From NCBI GenBank assembly GCA_035550515.1, contig DASZOZ010000020.1:19120-83119 (forward strand): DNA of 64,000 bases, read 5' to 3'. The translations under genes and the position numbers were made by a program. Under the pieces are notes generated by a model. It ran no database searches. It saw only the letters and a list, made by a program, of their open reading frames with translations, and was not told where the DNA came from. Below are positions 1-8,331 of this stretch, piece after piece. Within the stretch, counting starts at the first letter, position 1; every line of letters starts with the position of its first letter. This stretch comes from DATARH01 sp035550515 (GTDB lineage Bacteria > Pseudomonadota > Alphaproteobacteria > ATCC43930 > CGMCC-115725).

Positions 1-858
1 AAGGTCCGCGTGTACTGGTCGCACTGCGCGACCTGGCGGATCAACCATCCGCATCTCTTCAAGCCGGCGATCACCGACCTCGACGGCGTCAAGAAGATCG
101 GCGCCGAGGTCAGGGAGCGCGGCTTCACCGGGCTCAAGACCAATATCTTCCTGCACGACCGGAAGCCGTTGCACGGCTGGCGGCCGGGTTTCGGCGTGCC
201 CTTCTATCCGGAGCTCAATGTCGAGAAACGGGTGCTGCGCAACCTGCGCACCCATCTCGAAGCGATCCGCGACGGCGCCGGCCCCGATGTCGACCTGCTG
301 CTCGACCTCAACTTCAACGCCAAGACCGAGGGCTATCTCAAAATCCTGCGCGAGATCGCCGATATCGACATGTTCTGGGTCGAGATCGACAGCGACAACG
401 CCGAGGCGCTCGCCTATATCCGCGGCCGCAGCCCGCATCCCGTCTCGTCCTGCGAGACGCTGCTGGGGATGCGCGAATTCCTGCCCTATTTCCGCGCCCA
501 GTCGATGGATGTCGCGATCGTCGACGCGGTGTGGAACGGCGTCTGGCAATCGATGAAGATCGCCGCCGCGGCCGAGGCGTTCGAGGTCAACATCGCGCCG
601 CATAACTTCTACGGCCACCTCGCGTCGTTCATGAATTTGCACTTCGCGGCCGCGGTGCCGAACCTGCGGATCATGGAGATCGACGTCGACCGCCTCGAAT
701 GGGACCACGAACTGTTCACCCACGAGCCGGTCTTCGAGGACGGCTGCCTCACCGTCCCTGACCGCCCCGGCTGGGGCTGCGAGCCCAACGAGGACGCCAT
801 CCGCGCCCATCCGCCCAAAGCGGCCGGCGGGCTGATCGGCTACCGGCAGCCGACCTAG
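1..858 (+). CDS. Enolase-superfamily sugar-acid dehydratase (5' partial)
   Basis: The reading frame is open from the first base, so the N-terminal capping domain is cut off by the window edge. The remaining about 285 residues are the (beta/alpha)7-beta barrel of the mandelate racemase/muconate lactonizing group. Visible are the metal-ligand strands: DLLLDLNFN (Asp), FWVEID (Glu) and SSCETLLG (Glu), followed by IAPHNFYGHLAS, where the His is in the place of the general acid/base His of galactonate dehydratase-like enzymes. The family abstracts the proton alpha to a carboxylate from acid sugars, usually eliminating water. The substrate cannot be told from sequence; a galactonate or related sugar-acid dehydratase is the likeliest reading. 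It ends 17 bp before a convergent gene. Confidence 0.85.
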   Translation, partial: KVRVYWSHCATWRINHPHLFKPAITDLDGVKKIGAEVRERGFTGLKTNIFLHDRKPLHGWRPGFGVPFYPELNVEKRVLRNLRTHLEAIRDGAGPDVDLLLDLNFNAKTEGYLKILREIADIDMFWVEIDSDNAEALAYIRGRSPHPVSSCETLLGMREFLPYFRAQSMDVAIVDAVWNGVWQSMKIAAAAEAFEVNIAPHNFYGHLASFMNLHFAAAVPNLRIMEIDVDRLEWDHELFTHEPVFEDGCLTVPDRPGWGCEPNEDAIRAHPPKAAGGLIGYRQPT

Positions 859-875
859 CCCTCCCCCGCGGCCGC

Positions 876-1496
876 TTACGGGAACGGCTCGCGGCGGACG
901 TTGAAGGCGATCGAAATCCGCGTCCCCGTGCCGCGATGCGGCGGCACGGCGTGCGGCACATAGCTGGGGAACAGGACCATCAGCCCCGGCTGCGGCTTGA
1001 ACAGCACGTTCGCGGTTGACAGCTCCGGGAAGAACAGGTTGGCCCGTCCCGGATTGGGATCGTAAAGCTGGAGCGCGGCGCCGTCGCCGGCCGCGTCGCC
1101 GGAATCGACGTAATACACCCCTGACCACGTCGCGCCGGGATGCGTGTGCAGCTGGTTGTAGTCGCCGGTGCGGTTGACGTTCGCCCAGGCGCTGAGCACC
1201 CAGTTCAGCGGCGCCGGCGGGCGGCCGAATTCGGCATGGAGGCGCCGTGCCGCTTCCTCGACCACCGCGTGCATATGGCCGATCAGCCGTCTGCCAGCCT
1301 CGCTGCAAAATTCGAGCAGTCCGGTTTCCGAATGCCAGCCGCCGAAATTGCTCCGGCCCTCGCCCGGCCGCCCGGCTTCGTGCGCGAGGATCGCCTCGCG
1401 CAGCAGCGGGTTCAGTTCGGGTGCATCGGCCCAGATATGCGACAGCAAGGGCGTCGCGAACAGGTTGACCGACCGTGCGCCCGCCAGCGCGTGCAT
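876..1496 (-). CDS. Putative 2OG-Fe(II) oxygenase, TIGR02466-like
   Basis: 206 aa. The C-terminal two thirds show a double-stranded beta-helix oxygenase pattern: NQLHTHPGATWSGVYYVD (HxH at residues 117 and 119), then PSYVPHAVPPH (distal His about residue 182) and an Arg about ten residues later (TGTRISIAFN), which usually binds the 2-oxoglutarate carboxylate. These features match the uncharacterised family described as putative 2OG-Fe(II) oxygenase. Substrate unknown. It follows the HAD dehalogenase gene on the same strand with a gap of 22 bp, so the two are probably co-transcribed. No signal peptide is seen. Confidence 0.75.
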   Translation of the reverse strand: MHALAGARSVNLFATPLLSHIWADAPELNPLLREAILAHEAGRPGEGRSNFGGWHSETGLLEFCSEAGRRLIGHMHAVVEEAARRLHAEFGRPPAPLNWVLSAWANVNRTGDYNQLHTHPGATWSGVYYVDSGDAAGDGAALQLYDPNPGRANLFFPELSTANVLFKPQPGLMVLFPSYVPHAVPPHRGTGTRISIAFNVRREPFP

Positions 1497-1518
1497 CGGC
1501 GTGCGGTCTTCCCGGACC

Positions 1519-2235
1519 CTAGCACCCCAACTGCGTCGCCAGATCCTCGAAGCTCTCGGCGACGTAGGTGAAATCGTGCTCGGCCTTGAAGTCGCGGCTC
1601 TGTTTCGCGCCGTGCTCGTAGGGGCGGTTGACGTAGGCGGTCTTCATGCCGTGCTTTGCCGCGTTCGCGAGGTCGTTGTTGTGCGCCGCTGTCATCATCA
1701 CCGCGCCCGGATCGCCCGACCCGAGGAATTCGATCGCCGATTGGTACATCGCCGCGTCGGGCTTGTAGGCCCGGACCAGGTCGGAGCCGAGCACCGTGTC
1801 CCACGGCAGCCCGCAATGCTTCGCCATGTCGGTCAACAGCCGCACCGTGCCGTTCGACAGCGTCGCGATGATGTATTTCTTTTTGATGCGGGTGAGGCCG
1901 GGCACCGAATCGGGCCACGGCTTGAGCCGGTGCCAGGTCAGGTTGAACCAGACCTTGTCTTCTTCCGAAAGCTTGCCGGCGATGCCGAATTTGTCGAGCA
2001 GCTGGTCGAGCGCCATGCGGTGCAGCGCGTCGAGGTTGGTCCACGGCAGGTCGCCGGTCCGCACCTTGTTCATCGACGGCGCGTAGAGCCCGCGCCATTG
2101 GTCGGCGAATTCCTGCCAGTCCACGCCGGAAATGCCGTTCTTCCGGCCGAGCGTCTCGCCGTCGGCGGTGACCGCCCCGCGCCAATCGACCACCGTGCCG
2201 AACACGTCATGCACCAGCGCCTTGATCTCGCTCAT
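1519..2235 (-). CDS. Haloacid dehalogenase type II-like HAD hydrolase
   Basis: 238 aa from an ATG at 2235, preceded by a good ribosome-binding site (AAGGAG). HAD motif I is HDVFGTVVDW with nucleophile Asp10; motif II is TLSNGT; motif III Lys lies in VRAYKPDAAMY; motif IV is replaced by MMTAAHNNDLANAA, as in L-2-haloacid dehalogenases, where the usual acidic pair becomes His/Asn-rich. The family hydrolyses the carbon-halogen bond of 2-haloacids through an Asp ester, but many members have no tested substrate. An in-frame start exists 66 bp upstream, but the extension has no family similarity. First gene of a probable two-gene unit with the 2OG oxygenase. Confidence 0.85.
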   Translation of the reverse strand: MSEIKALVHDVFGTVVDWRGAVTADGETLGRKNGISGVDWQEFADQWRGLYAPSMNKVRTGDLPWTNLDALHRMALDQLLDKFGIAGKLSEEDKVWFNLTWHRLKPWPDSVPGLTRIKKKYIIATLSNGTVRLLTDMAKHCGLPWDTVLGSDLVRAYKPDAAMYQSAIEFLGSGDPGAVMMTAAHNNDLANAAKHGMKTAYVNRPYEHGAKQSRDFKAEHDFTYVAESFEDLATQLGC

Positions 2236-2384
2236 CCGCGGCTCTCCTTGCTCGCTATCGTCGCAGCATCGGGCGCGGCCGGCACGCTGTAAAGCAAGCA
2301 ATCGACCATCGGTCGATCGCCAACCCCACCCGTTGGTGCCGGCGTGCTATCGTCTCGGCTGCCGCTGGCAAGCCTGGATGAACC

Positions 2385-3185
2385 ATGCCGAACCCCGAAC
2401 ATTGGCTGCGGCACAGCCGAATGTCAGACCTGGGCGCCTATATCGATGCGGTTGGCGCGTTGCCCGCCGACATCCGGGGCCTCGCCGGGATCGTCCAAGG
2501 CATCCTGGTGCACGAGGCGTGGCTCGGCGCCTACGATTTGGACGAGCGTGACTATCGCAATGTTGCGCGGGCGACGCTGCCTGCTGCGGAACGGTTGAGC
2601 CGCGTATTCGAGCGTGATTCACGGCCTCTGCAATGCCGGCGGCGGCCGGATCGGCGCGAGGTCACAACCTGCCAGGATTTCGCGCTGCTGTTGTGCGCTT
2701 TTTTTCGCAGCAAGCAAATCCCGTCGCGGGTGCGCTGCGGGTTCGCGGCCTACTTCGGGAAGCCCTGGGAAGATCACTGGGTTTGCGAGTATTGGGACCG
2801 ACAGGGGCGGCAATGGCGTTTGTGCGACCCACAACTGGATGACGTGCTGAGGGAACGGTGCGTGATCGGGTTTGACCCGATCGCTGTTCCCTGTAATGCC
2901 TTTATGCTTGCCGGCCAAGCCTGGCTGGCATGTCGCGATGCCAAAGCCGATCCCGGCGATTTTGGCCACGGCGACGTGACGGGCGCGTGGTTCGTGAAAA
3001 TCAATGTGGTCCGCGACCACTACGCGGTGAACAACCGGGAAACCTCGGCGTGGGATAGCTGGCGCGCGGCGCCCTCGTCCCGGCGTGTCGTGAGCGAGCG
3101 CGAGACAGTGCTTCTCGATGATTTAGCCGCCCGTCCCGATCAGGAGCTTATCGACATCACGCCCGATTGGCGCGAAGGCGCGTGA
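2385..3185 (+). CDS. Transglutaminase-like domain protein
   Basis: 266 aa (or 254 aa from a second ATG at 2421; neither has a clear ribosome-binding site). It has a transglutaminase/protease-like core: TTCQDFALLLCAFF with Cys96, EDHWVCEYWD with His131 and RLCDPQLDD with Asp148, the Cys-His-Asp order of the superfamily. No signal peptide or membrane segment, so it is probably cytoplasmic. The function of such stand-alone bacterial members is mostly unknown; some act as cysteine proteases or amidases. Codon third positions contain more A/T than in the neighbours and the flanking genes are unrelated in function, which hints at separate acquisition. Confidence 0.7.
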   Translation: MPNPEHWLRHSRMSDLGAYIDAVGALPADIRGLAGIVQGILVHEAWLGAYDLDERDYRNVARATLPAAERLSRVFERDSRPLQCRRRPDRREVTTCQDFALLLCAFFRSKQIPSRVRCGFAAYFGKPWEDHWVCEYWDRQGRQWRLCDPQLDDVLRERCVIGFDPIAVPCNAFMLAGQAWLACRDAKADPGDFGHGDVTGAWFVKINVVRDHYAVNNRETSAWDSWRAAPSSRRVVSERETVLLDDLAARPDQELIDITPDWREGA

Positions 3186-3270
3186 GATCGCCACATGGCG
3201 CATCCGCGCTCGCAAATACGGCCTGCGGCGTTTACAATTGCCGACTCGACCATCCAGCAACAGAACCGCC

Positions 3271-4497
3271 ATGCCCGAAGAATTCTATCGCATCAAGCGC
3301 CTGCCCCCCTACGTCTTCGCGGAAGTCAACGCGCTGAAGGCGGCGGGGCGAGCCGCCGGGCGCGATGTGATCGATCTCGGCATGGGCAACCCCGACGGCG
3401 CCACGCCGCCGCATATCGTCCAGAAGCTGATCGAGGCGGTGCAGAACCCCAAGACGCATGGGTACTCCGCCTCGAAAGGCATCCCCGGCCTGCGCCGCGC
3501 CTATGCCGGCTATTACGCGCGGCGCTTCAATGTCGAGCTCGATCCCGAGCGCGAAGTGGTGGTCACGCTCGGCTCGAAGGAGGGTTTCGCCAACCTCGCC
3601 CAGGCGATCACGACGCCGGGCGATACGGTGATCGTGCCGAACCCGAGCTACCCGATCCATTCCTTCGGCTTCATCATGGCCGGCGCCGCGGTGCGGCATG
3701 TGCCGATCGGCCCGGGCGTCGATTTCCTCGACGAACTGAAAAAGGCGGTGCGCCACTCGATCCCGGCGCCGCTGGCGATCGTGCTCAACTTCCCGGCCAA
3801 CCCGACGGCAATGACCGTCGACCTCGACTTCTACGGCGAGATCGTCGATTTCTGCCGCCATCACAACATCTGGGTGCTTTCCGACCTCGCCTACGCGGAA
3901 ATCTATTTCGACGACAAGCCGCCGCCGTCTATCTTCGAGGTGCCGGGTGCCAAGGAGATTGCCGTCGAGTTCACCTCGCTGTCGAAGACCTATTCGATGG
4001 CCGGTTGGCGGATCGGCTTCGCGGTCGGCAATCAGCGGCTGATCGCCGCGCTGACCCGGGTCAAGTCCTATCTCGATTACGGCGCCTTTACGCCGATCCA
4101 GGTCGCCGCGACCGCCGCGCTCAACGGCCCGCAGGACTGCATCGCCGATATCCGCGAGCGCTACAAGGCGCGCCGCGACGTGCTGGTCGACGGGCTGCGG
4201 CTCGCCGGCTGGGATATCCCGGCGCCGCCGGCGACGATGTTCGCCTGGGCGCCGGTGCCGGAGGAATTCAAAGGTCTCGGCAGCCTCGCCTTTTCCAAGC
4301 TGCTGCTGGAGCGCGCGAATGTGGCGGTCTCGCCCGGCGTCGGGTTTGGCGAGCACGGCGAAGGCTTTGTGCGCATCGCCCTGGTCGAGAACCGCCAGCG
4401 GCTGCGCCAGGCGACCCGCAACATCAAGGCCTTCCTCGCCGGGCGCAACGACACCGCCGATCTCCGCCGCGCCCAAAGGATGCAGGCGGCGAAATAG
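3271..4497 (+). CDS. alaC: Alanine-synthesising aminotransferase AlaC
   Basis: 408 aa, fold-type I PLP aminotransferase. The start MPEEFYRIKRLPPYVF matches the usual AlaC N-terminus; an in-frame TTG at 3238 would add 11 residues without similarity. Seen: substrate loop DLGMGNPDG, PNPSYPIH, the Asn loop NFPANPTAMT, LSDLAYAEIYFD (Asp that binds the pyridine nitrogen) and SLSKTYSMAGWRIG with Schiff-base Lys239. AlaC transfers the amino group of glutamate to pyruvate. In alphaproteobacteria the same subfamily is often labelled LL-diaminopimelate aminotransferase, so substrate choice is not settled. It converges on vapC with one base between the stop codons. Confidence 0.85.
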   Translation: MPEEFYRIKRLPPYVFAEVNALKAAGRAAGRDVIDLGMGNPDGATPPHIVQKLIEAVQNPKTHGYSASKGIPGLRRAYAGYYARRFNVELDPEREVVVTLGSKEGFANLAQAITTPGDTVIVPNPSYPIHSFGFIMAGAAVRHVPIGPGVDFLDELKKAVRHSIPAPLAIVLNFPANPTAMTVDLDFYGEIVDFCRHHNIWVLSDLAYAEIYFDDKPPPSIFEVPGAKEIAVEFTSLSKTYSMAGWRIGFAVGNQRLIAALTRVKSYLDYGAFTPIQVAATAALNGPQDCIADIRERYKARRDVLVDGLRLAGWDIPAPPATMFAWAPVPEEFKGLGSLAFSKLLLERANVAVSPGVGFGEHGEGFVRIALVENRQRLRQATRNIKAFLAGRNDTADLRRAQRMQAAK

Positions 4498-4498
4498 G

Positions 4499-4912
4499 TC
4501 AGACGCCGAGGGTCGTCACCCCCAAGCCGGCCGCGGCGGCGCGCAGTCCGCGGTCCAACGTGGCCAGCGGCAGCGCCAGGCGATGGGCGACCTCGAGATA
4601 GCAGGCATCGTACGGTGTCAGCTCAAATCGATCCGCGAGTTGCAGCGTGCCGGCCCACGCGTGGGTATTCGTGTCCGAATCGATCCTGATCGGGGTGAGC
4701 TCCAATACCTTAATCGCTTGGGCGCGGAAGACTGCGGTGATGCGTCCGCGGCGCACCGCCGTCGTGAGGCCGTTGGCGACCTCCAACCGCCAAATTTGCG
4801 GCACGACGCAACCCGTGACGCCGATCTGTTCGAATACCTGCTGAATTTCCACCGCCGTCTCGTCCGGCAGAAGCCAGGCAAGGGCCAGCGAAGCGTCGAG
4901 GACGAGGCTCAT
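4499..4912 (-). CDS. vapC: VapC-family PIN-domain toxin
   Basis: 137 aa single PIN domain. The acidic metal-binding residues are in place: Asp6 (LVLDASLALAW), Glu44 (WRLEVANGL), Asp102 (LTPYDACYLEVA) and Asp120 (LATLDRGL). VapC toxins are Mg-dependent RNases that cut tRNA or rRNA and are blocked by the partner antitoxin. The ATG overlaps the antitoxin stop by 4 bp (4909-4912), the translational coupling usual for these modules. The whole pair has lower GC than the flanking genes, consistent with a mobile accessory unit. All catalytic residues remain, so the toxin looks intact. Confidence 0.88.
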   Translation of the reverse strand: MSLVLDASLALAWLLPDETAVEIQQVFEQIGVTGCVVPQIWRLEVANGLTTAVRRGRITAVFRAQAIKVLELTPIRIDSDTNTHAWAGTLQLADRFELTPYDACYLEVAHRLALPLATLDRGLRAAAAGLGVTTLGV

Positions 4913-5160
4913 CGACGTCCTTCATCGCGATAGGCCTTCCATTCCTCCCAATCAAAAGCGCCATGCTTTTCCTGTTTTGCGAGTTCACGGAGCCGCTGTA
5001 ATGCCGTTTTTGCTTCATCGCGGTTGGCTGTGCCCCGAGGGGGAACAAGCCGAGCGGCCTCCTTGCCATGGCGGGTGATGACGATTTCCTCGCCTTGCTC
5101 GGCGAGATCGAGCAGTTCGCTGAGCTTGTTCTTCGCCTCGAACGCACCGATCTCCCGCAT
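4909..5160 (-). CDS. vapB: VapB-type antitoxin, Phd/YefM family
   Basis: 83 aa from the ATG at 5160 (a GTG two codons upstream is possible). The N-terminal half, MREIGAFEAKNKLSELLDL then GEEIVITRHGKEAARLVP, is the Phd/YefM DNA-binding fold; the acidic, charged C-terminal tail (about residues 50-83, ending FDWEEWKAYRDEGRR) is the toxin-binding and probably protease-sensitive part. It should neutralise the adjacent PIN toxin and repress its own promoter. It is first in the operon, with the toxin overlapping by 4 bp. The GGGAAG stretch before the ATG is a fair ribosome-binding site. Confidence 0.88.
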   Translation of the reverse strand: MREIGAFEAKNKLSELLDLAEQGEEIVITRHGKEAARLVPPRGTANRDEAKTALQRLRELAKQEKHGAFDWEEWKAYRDEGRR

Positions 5161-5173
5161 CGCCACTTCCCAT

Positions 5174-5191
5174 CAGCTAGATGACAGCTAG
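5174..5191 (-). promoter_or_regulatory. Candidate VapBC operator (direct repeat)
   Basis: The heptamer CAGCTAG occurs twice (5174-5180 and 5185-5191), start to start 11 bp, one helical turn, and ends 13 bp upstream of the antitoxin ATG. Each copy is itself nearly palindromic. Placement and phasing fit an autorepressor site of the toxin-antitoxin complex; this is inference. Confidence 0.35.
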
Positions 5192-5231
5192 TTAAGCCGC
5201 GGGGGCCGCCGCTGCAAGCTCCAACCGGGAT

Positions 5232-5260
5232 TTGACTTTGCCCGGCCGGCTCCCTATGTT
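5232..5260 (+). promoter_or_regulatory. Sigma-70-type promoter of rpmJ
   Basis: TTGACT at 5232-5237 and TATGTT at 5255-5260 are separated by exactly 17 bp, matching the consensus at 5/6 and 4/6 positions. Transcription would start near 5267, about 20 bases before the rpmJ ATG, with AAGGA as ribosome-binding site in between. Confidence 0.6.
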
Positions 5261-5285
5261 CCGCGCCTTCGCAAGGAAGCCGGGC

Positions 5286-5411
5286 ATGAAGATCGTCAAT
5301 TCGCTCAAGACGCTGAAGAAGCGCGACAAGAACTGCCGTGTCGTGCGGCGCCGCGGCCGCGTCTTCGTGATCAACAAGGCCAATCCCCGCTTCAAGGCCC
5401 GCCAGGGCTAG
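5286..5411 (+). CDS. rpmJ: 50S ribosomal protein L36, zinc-free form
   Basis: 41 codons: MKIVNSLKTLKKRD at the start, then CRVVRRRGRVFVIN and KANPRFKARQG at the end. L36 is the smallest protein of the large ribosomal subunit and binds 23S rRNA near the peptidyl transferase region. The classical form binds zinc through three Cys and one His; this copy keeps a single Cys, so it is the zinc-independent type normal in alphaproteobacteria. It stands alone rather than in the spc ribosomal operon, as usual for this type, with its own promoter at 5232-5260 and a ribosome-binding site AAGGA before the ATG. Confidence 0.93.
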   Translation: MKIVNSLKTLKKRDKNCRVVRRRGRVFVINKANPRFKARQG

Positions 5412-5554
5412 CCCTTTGTCCTTCCGGGGCATCGCGCCGTGGTGGACCGGAACCGATGCACACCGATCTTGATTTATGGCGCGGCGGCGGCGCAGCTTGG
5501 TCGCCGCTGCGGGTGTGCATGGCCCGAACGGGCCGTTCCGGAGGGTGACATCGT

Positions 5555-7042
5555 ATGGAAATGCCGAGGCCGGATGCCGGGGTGATCGCCCGCCGCGCCG
5601 AGATCGCCGCCGCGCTGCGGCAGCTCGTGGCGCCGCCGGCGGTGATCGAGACCGAGCCCGAGCGCCGCGCCTATGAGAGTGACGGCCTCACCGCCTATCG
5701 CCAGCCGCCGCTCGTCGCGGTGCTGCCCTCGACCACCGCCGAAGTCGCCGCCGTGCTGCGCTATTGCCAGCAACAGGGGCTCAAAATCGTGCCGCGCGGC
5801 GCCGGCACCTCGCTGTCTGGGGGCGCGCTGCCACTGGCCGACGGCGTGCTGCTCGGCATGGCGAAATTCAACCGGGTGCTGGCGATCGACTACGAAAACC
5901 GCTGTGCGGTGGTGCAGCCCGGTGTCACCAATCTCGGCATCAGCCACGCGGTCGAGGGCTCCGGCTTTTATTACGCGCCCGATCCGTCGAGCCAGATCGC
6001 CTGCACCATCGGCGGCAATGTCGCGGAGAATTCGGGCGGCGTGCATTGCCTCAAATACGGGCTGACCACCAACAACCTGCTCGGCGTCGAATTCGTCACC
6101 ATCGACGGCGAGGTCATCCGCATCGGCGGCAAGCATCTCGACGCCGAGGGCTACGACCTGCTCGGCATCCTCACCGGCTCGGAGGGGCTGCTCGGCGTCG
6201 TCACCGAGGTCACGGTGCGCATCCTGCGCAAGCCGCCGACGGCGCGGGCGGTGCTGGTCGGCTTTGCGCGGGTCGAGGACGCCGGCGATTGCGTCGCCGC
6301 GATCATCGGCGCCGGCATCATCCCGGGCGGCATGGAGATGATGGACCGGCCGGCGATCCACGCCGCCGAGGCCTATGCCCAGGCGGGCTATCCGCTCGAT
6401 GTCGAGGCGCTGCTGATCGTCGAGCTCGACGGCCCGGCGCCCGAGGTCGACCATCTGCTGACCATCGTCGAGCGGCTCGCCAAGGAAAACCGCGCGGTTT
6501 CGCTGAAGGTCAGCCGCAGCGAGGCCGAGCGGCTCGGTTTCTGGGCCGGACGCAAGGCCGCCTTCCCGGCGGTCGGCCGCATCTCGCCCGATTACTACTG
6601 CATGGACGGCACGATCCCGCGCGGCCGCCTCTCCGCGGTGCTGCGCGAGATTTCCCGTCTCTCCGACCGGCATGGCCTGCGCGTGGCCAATGTCTTTCAC
6701 GCCGGCGACGGCAATCTCCACCCGCTGATCCTTTACGATGCCAACGCGCCGGGCGAGGTCGAGCGCGCCGAGGCGTTCGGCGCCGATATCTTGAAGCTCT
6801 GCGTCGAGGTCGGCGGGGTGCTGACCGGCGAGCACGGCGTCGGCGTCGAAAAGCGCGACCTGATGGGCACCATGTTCGACGCGACCGACCTGGCGCAGCA
6901 GCAGCGCCTCAAATGCGCCTTCGACCCCGACGGCCTCTTGAACCCCGGCAAGGTCTTCCCCGAGCTGCACCGCTGCGCCGAGCTGGGCCGGCTGCACGTC
7001 CACCACGGCGCGCTGCCCCATCCGGATTTGCCGCGCTTCTAG
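5555..7042 (+). CDS. glcD: Glycolate oxidase subunit GlcD (FAD-linked)
   Basis: 495 aa. FAD-binding PCMH domain (about residues 50-230) with PRGAGTSLSGGALP and DPSSQIACTIGGNVAENSGG, followed by the C-terminal FAD-oxidase domain with FHAGDGNLHPLILYD and LTGEHGVGVEKRDLMG, typical of GlcD. GlcD is the catalytic subunit that oxidises glycolate to glyoxylate and passes electrons through GlcE and GlcF to the quinone pool. The ATG follows a GGAGGG ribosome-binding site. First gene of glcDEF, in the usual order; no glcC-type regulator or glcB is adjacent. A related D-lactate or 2-hydroxyglutarate dehydrogenase is less likely because GlcE and GlcF follow. Confidence 0.92.
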   Translation: MEMPRPDAGVIARRAEIAAALRQLVAPPAVIETEPERRAYESDGLTAYRQPPLVAVLPSTTAEVAAVLRYCQQQGLKIVPRGAGTSLSGGALPLADGVLLGMAKFNRVLAIDYENRCAVVQPGVTNLGISHAVEGSGFYYAPDPSSQIACTIGGNVAENSGGVHCLKYGLTTNNLLGVEFVTIDGEVIRIGGKHLDAEGYDLLGILTGSEGLLGVVTEVTVRILRKPPTARAVLVGFARVEDAGDCVAAIIGAGIIPGGMEMMDRPAIHAAEAYAQAGYPLDVEALLIVELDGPAPEVDHLLTIVERLAKENRAVSLKVSRSEAERLGFWAGRKAAFPAVGRISPDYYCMDGTIPRGRLSAVLREISRLSDRHGLRVANVFHAGDGNLHPLILYDANAPGEVERAEAFGADILKLCVEVGGVLTGEHGVGVEKRDLMGTMFDATDLAQQQRLKCAFDPDGLLNPGKVFPELHRCAELGRLHVHHGALPHPDLPRF

Positions 7043-7074
7043 TGCCCCGTCGCGCAGCGCTGCGTTCGCCCGGC

Positions 7075-7104
7075 GCGAGATTGCGTCGCTGCGCCGGCGA
7101 TGAC
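7075..7104. repeat. Degenerate copy of an interspersed palindromic repeat
   Basis: The stretch containing GAGATTGCGTCGCTGCGCC and GGCGATGAC in the glcD-glcE gap resembles the element at 62508-62535 (GAGATTGCCTCGCTGCGCT then CGCAATGAC). Such GC-rich units are common between genes in alphaproteobacterial chromosomes. It lies just upstream of the glcE start. Confidence 0.45.
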
Positions 7105-7115
7105 ATCGTGGGACC

Positions 7116-8318
7116 ATGACTCGCTTTGTCCCGACCTCGATCGACGAGCTGCGCGAGGCGATCGCCGCGGCGCTGGCCGCCGCGGAGCCGGTCGAGCTTG
7201 TGGCGGGCGGCACCAAGCGCGGCCTCGGGCGGCCGTTGCAGACGCCGCATGTCGTCGACCTGACGCGGCTGTCGGGGATTCGCGACTACGCACCGAGCGA
7301 GCTGGTGCTGACCGCCGGTGCGGCGACGCCGTTGACCGCGGTGGACCGGGCGCTCAATGCGGCGGGACAGATGCTCGCTTTCGAGCCGCCCGACTGGCGC
7401 GGGCTGCTCGGCCAGGTGCACGGCTCGCCGACCTTGGGCGGCATCCTCGCCTGCAACCTTTCCGGCCCGCGGCGCCTCAAAGCCGGCGCGGCGCGCGATC
7501 ACTTCCTGGGCTTCACCGCGGTCAGCGGCCGGGCCGAAGCCTTCAAGGCCGGCGGCAAGGTCGTCAAAAACGTGACCGGCTACGATTTGCCGAAGCTGCT
7601 GGCGGGCTCCTACGGCACGCTCGCGGCGCTGGCCGAGGTCACGGTCAAGGTGCTGCCGCGCCCGGAAACCGCCGCGACGGTGCTCGTCACAGGCGTTGCG
7701 CCCGACGACGCGGCGCGGCTGATGGCAGCGGCTTTGGGCTCGCCGCACGAAGTCTCCGGCGCGGCGTTCATACCCGCCGCCGCACCGCGCGCGGCCCCGC
7801 TCCCGGCCGCCACCGGCGTTGTCGCGCTGCGGATCGAGGGGCCAGCGCCGTCGGTTGCCTTCCGCCGCGACGCGCTGTGCCAAGAGCTGGCGGGCGGCGA
7901 GAAGCTGGCGCTGGGCGACGCCGACACGGCGGCGCTGTGGCGCGATATCGGCAATGCCGCACCGCTGGCCGGTCTCGCCGACCGGGCGGTGTGGCGCCTC
8001 TCGGTCGCACCCAGCCGCGGCGCCGAGGTGGCGCAGATCATCGCCCACCAAGTCGATGCGGTGTGGTTTCTCGATTGGGGCGGCGGGCTCGTCTGGCTCG
8101 CCGTTCCCGAACCGGGCGATGGCGGCGCGGCGGTGATTCGCGGTGCCGTCGCCGGCCAAGGGCATGCGACGCTGATCCGCGGCACCCCCGCCTTGCGTGC
8201 CGCCGTGCCGGTATTCCAGCCGCAGCCCGCCCCGCTGGCCACGCTGTCCCGCCGCGTCAAAGAAGGCTTCGACCCGCGCCATATCCTCAACCCCGGCCGC
8301 ATGGCGGAAGGCATTTGA
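7116..8318 (+). CDS. glcE: Glycolate oxidase FAD-binding subunit GlcE
   Basis: 400 aa. An FAD-binding PCMH domain occupies the N-terminal 200 residues, with VAGGTKRGLGRP, VHGSPTLGGILACNLSGP and GGKVVKNVTGYDLPKLL, the signatures of GlcE. The C-terminal part is shorter and less conserved and ends with FDPRHILNPGRM, the usual end of this fold. GlcE forms the membrane-associated glycolate dehydrogenase complex with GlcD and GlcF. It lies 73 bp downstream of glcD. A composite inverted repeat separates it from glcF. Confidence 0.92.
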   Translation: MTRFVPTSIDELREAIAAALAAAEPVELVAGGTKRGLGRPLQTPHVVDLTRLSGIRDYAPSELVLTAGAATPLTAVDRALNAAGQMLAFEPPDWRGLLGQVHGSPTLGGILACNLSGPRRLKAGAARDHFLGFTAVSGRAEAFKAGGKVVKNVTGYDLPKLLAGSYGTLAALAEVTVKVLPRPETAATVLVTGVAPDDAARLMAAALGSPHEVSGAAFIPAAAPRAAPLPAATGVVALRIEGPAPSVAFRRDALCQELAGGEKLALGDADTAALWRDIGNAAPLAGLADRAVWRLSVAPSRGAEVAQIIAHQVDAVWFLDWGGGLVWLAVPEPGDGGAAVIRGAVAGQGHATLIRGTPALRAAVPVFQPQPAPLATLSRRVKEGFDPRHILNPGRMAEGI

Positions 8319-8331
8319 GCATGGTGCGTGT

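Noticed and set aside
5474..7216. 580-codon open frame on the minus strand
   Set aside because: Antisense shadow of glcD.
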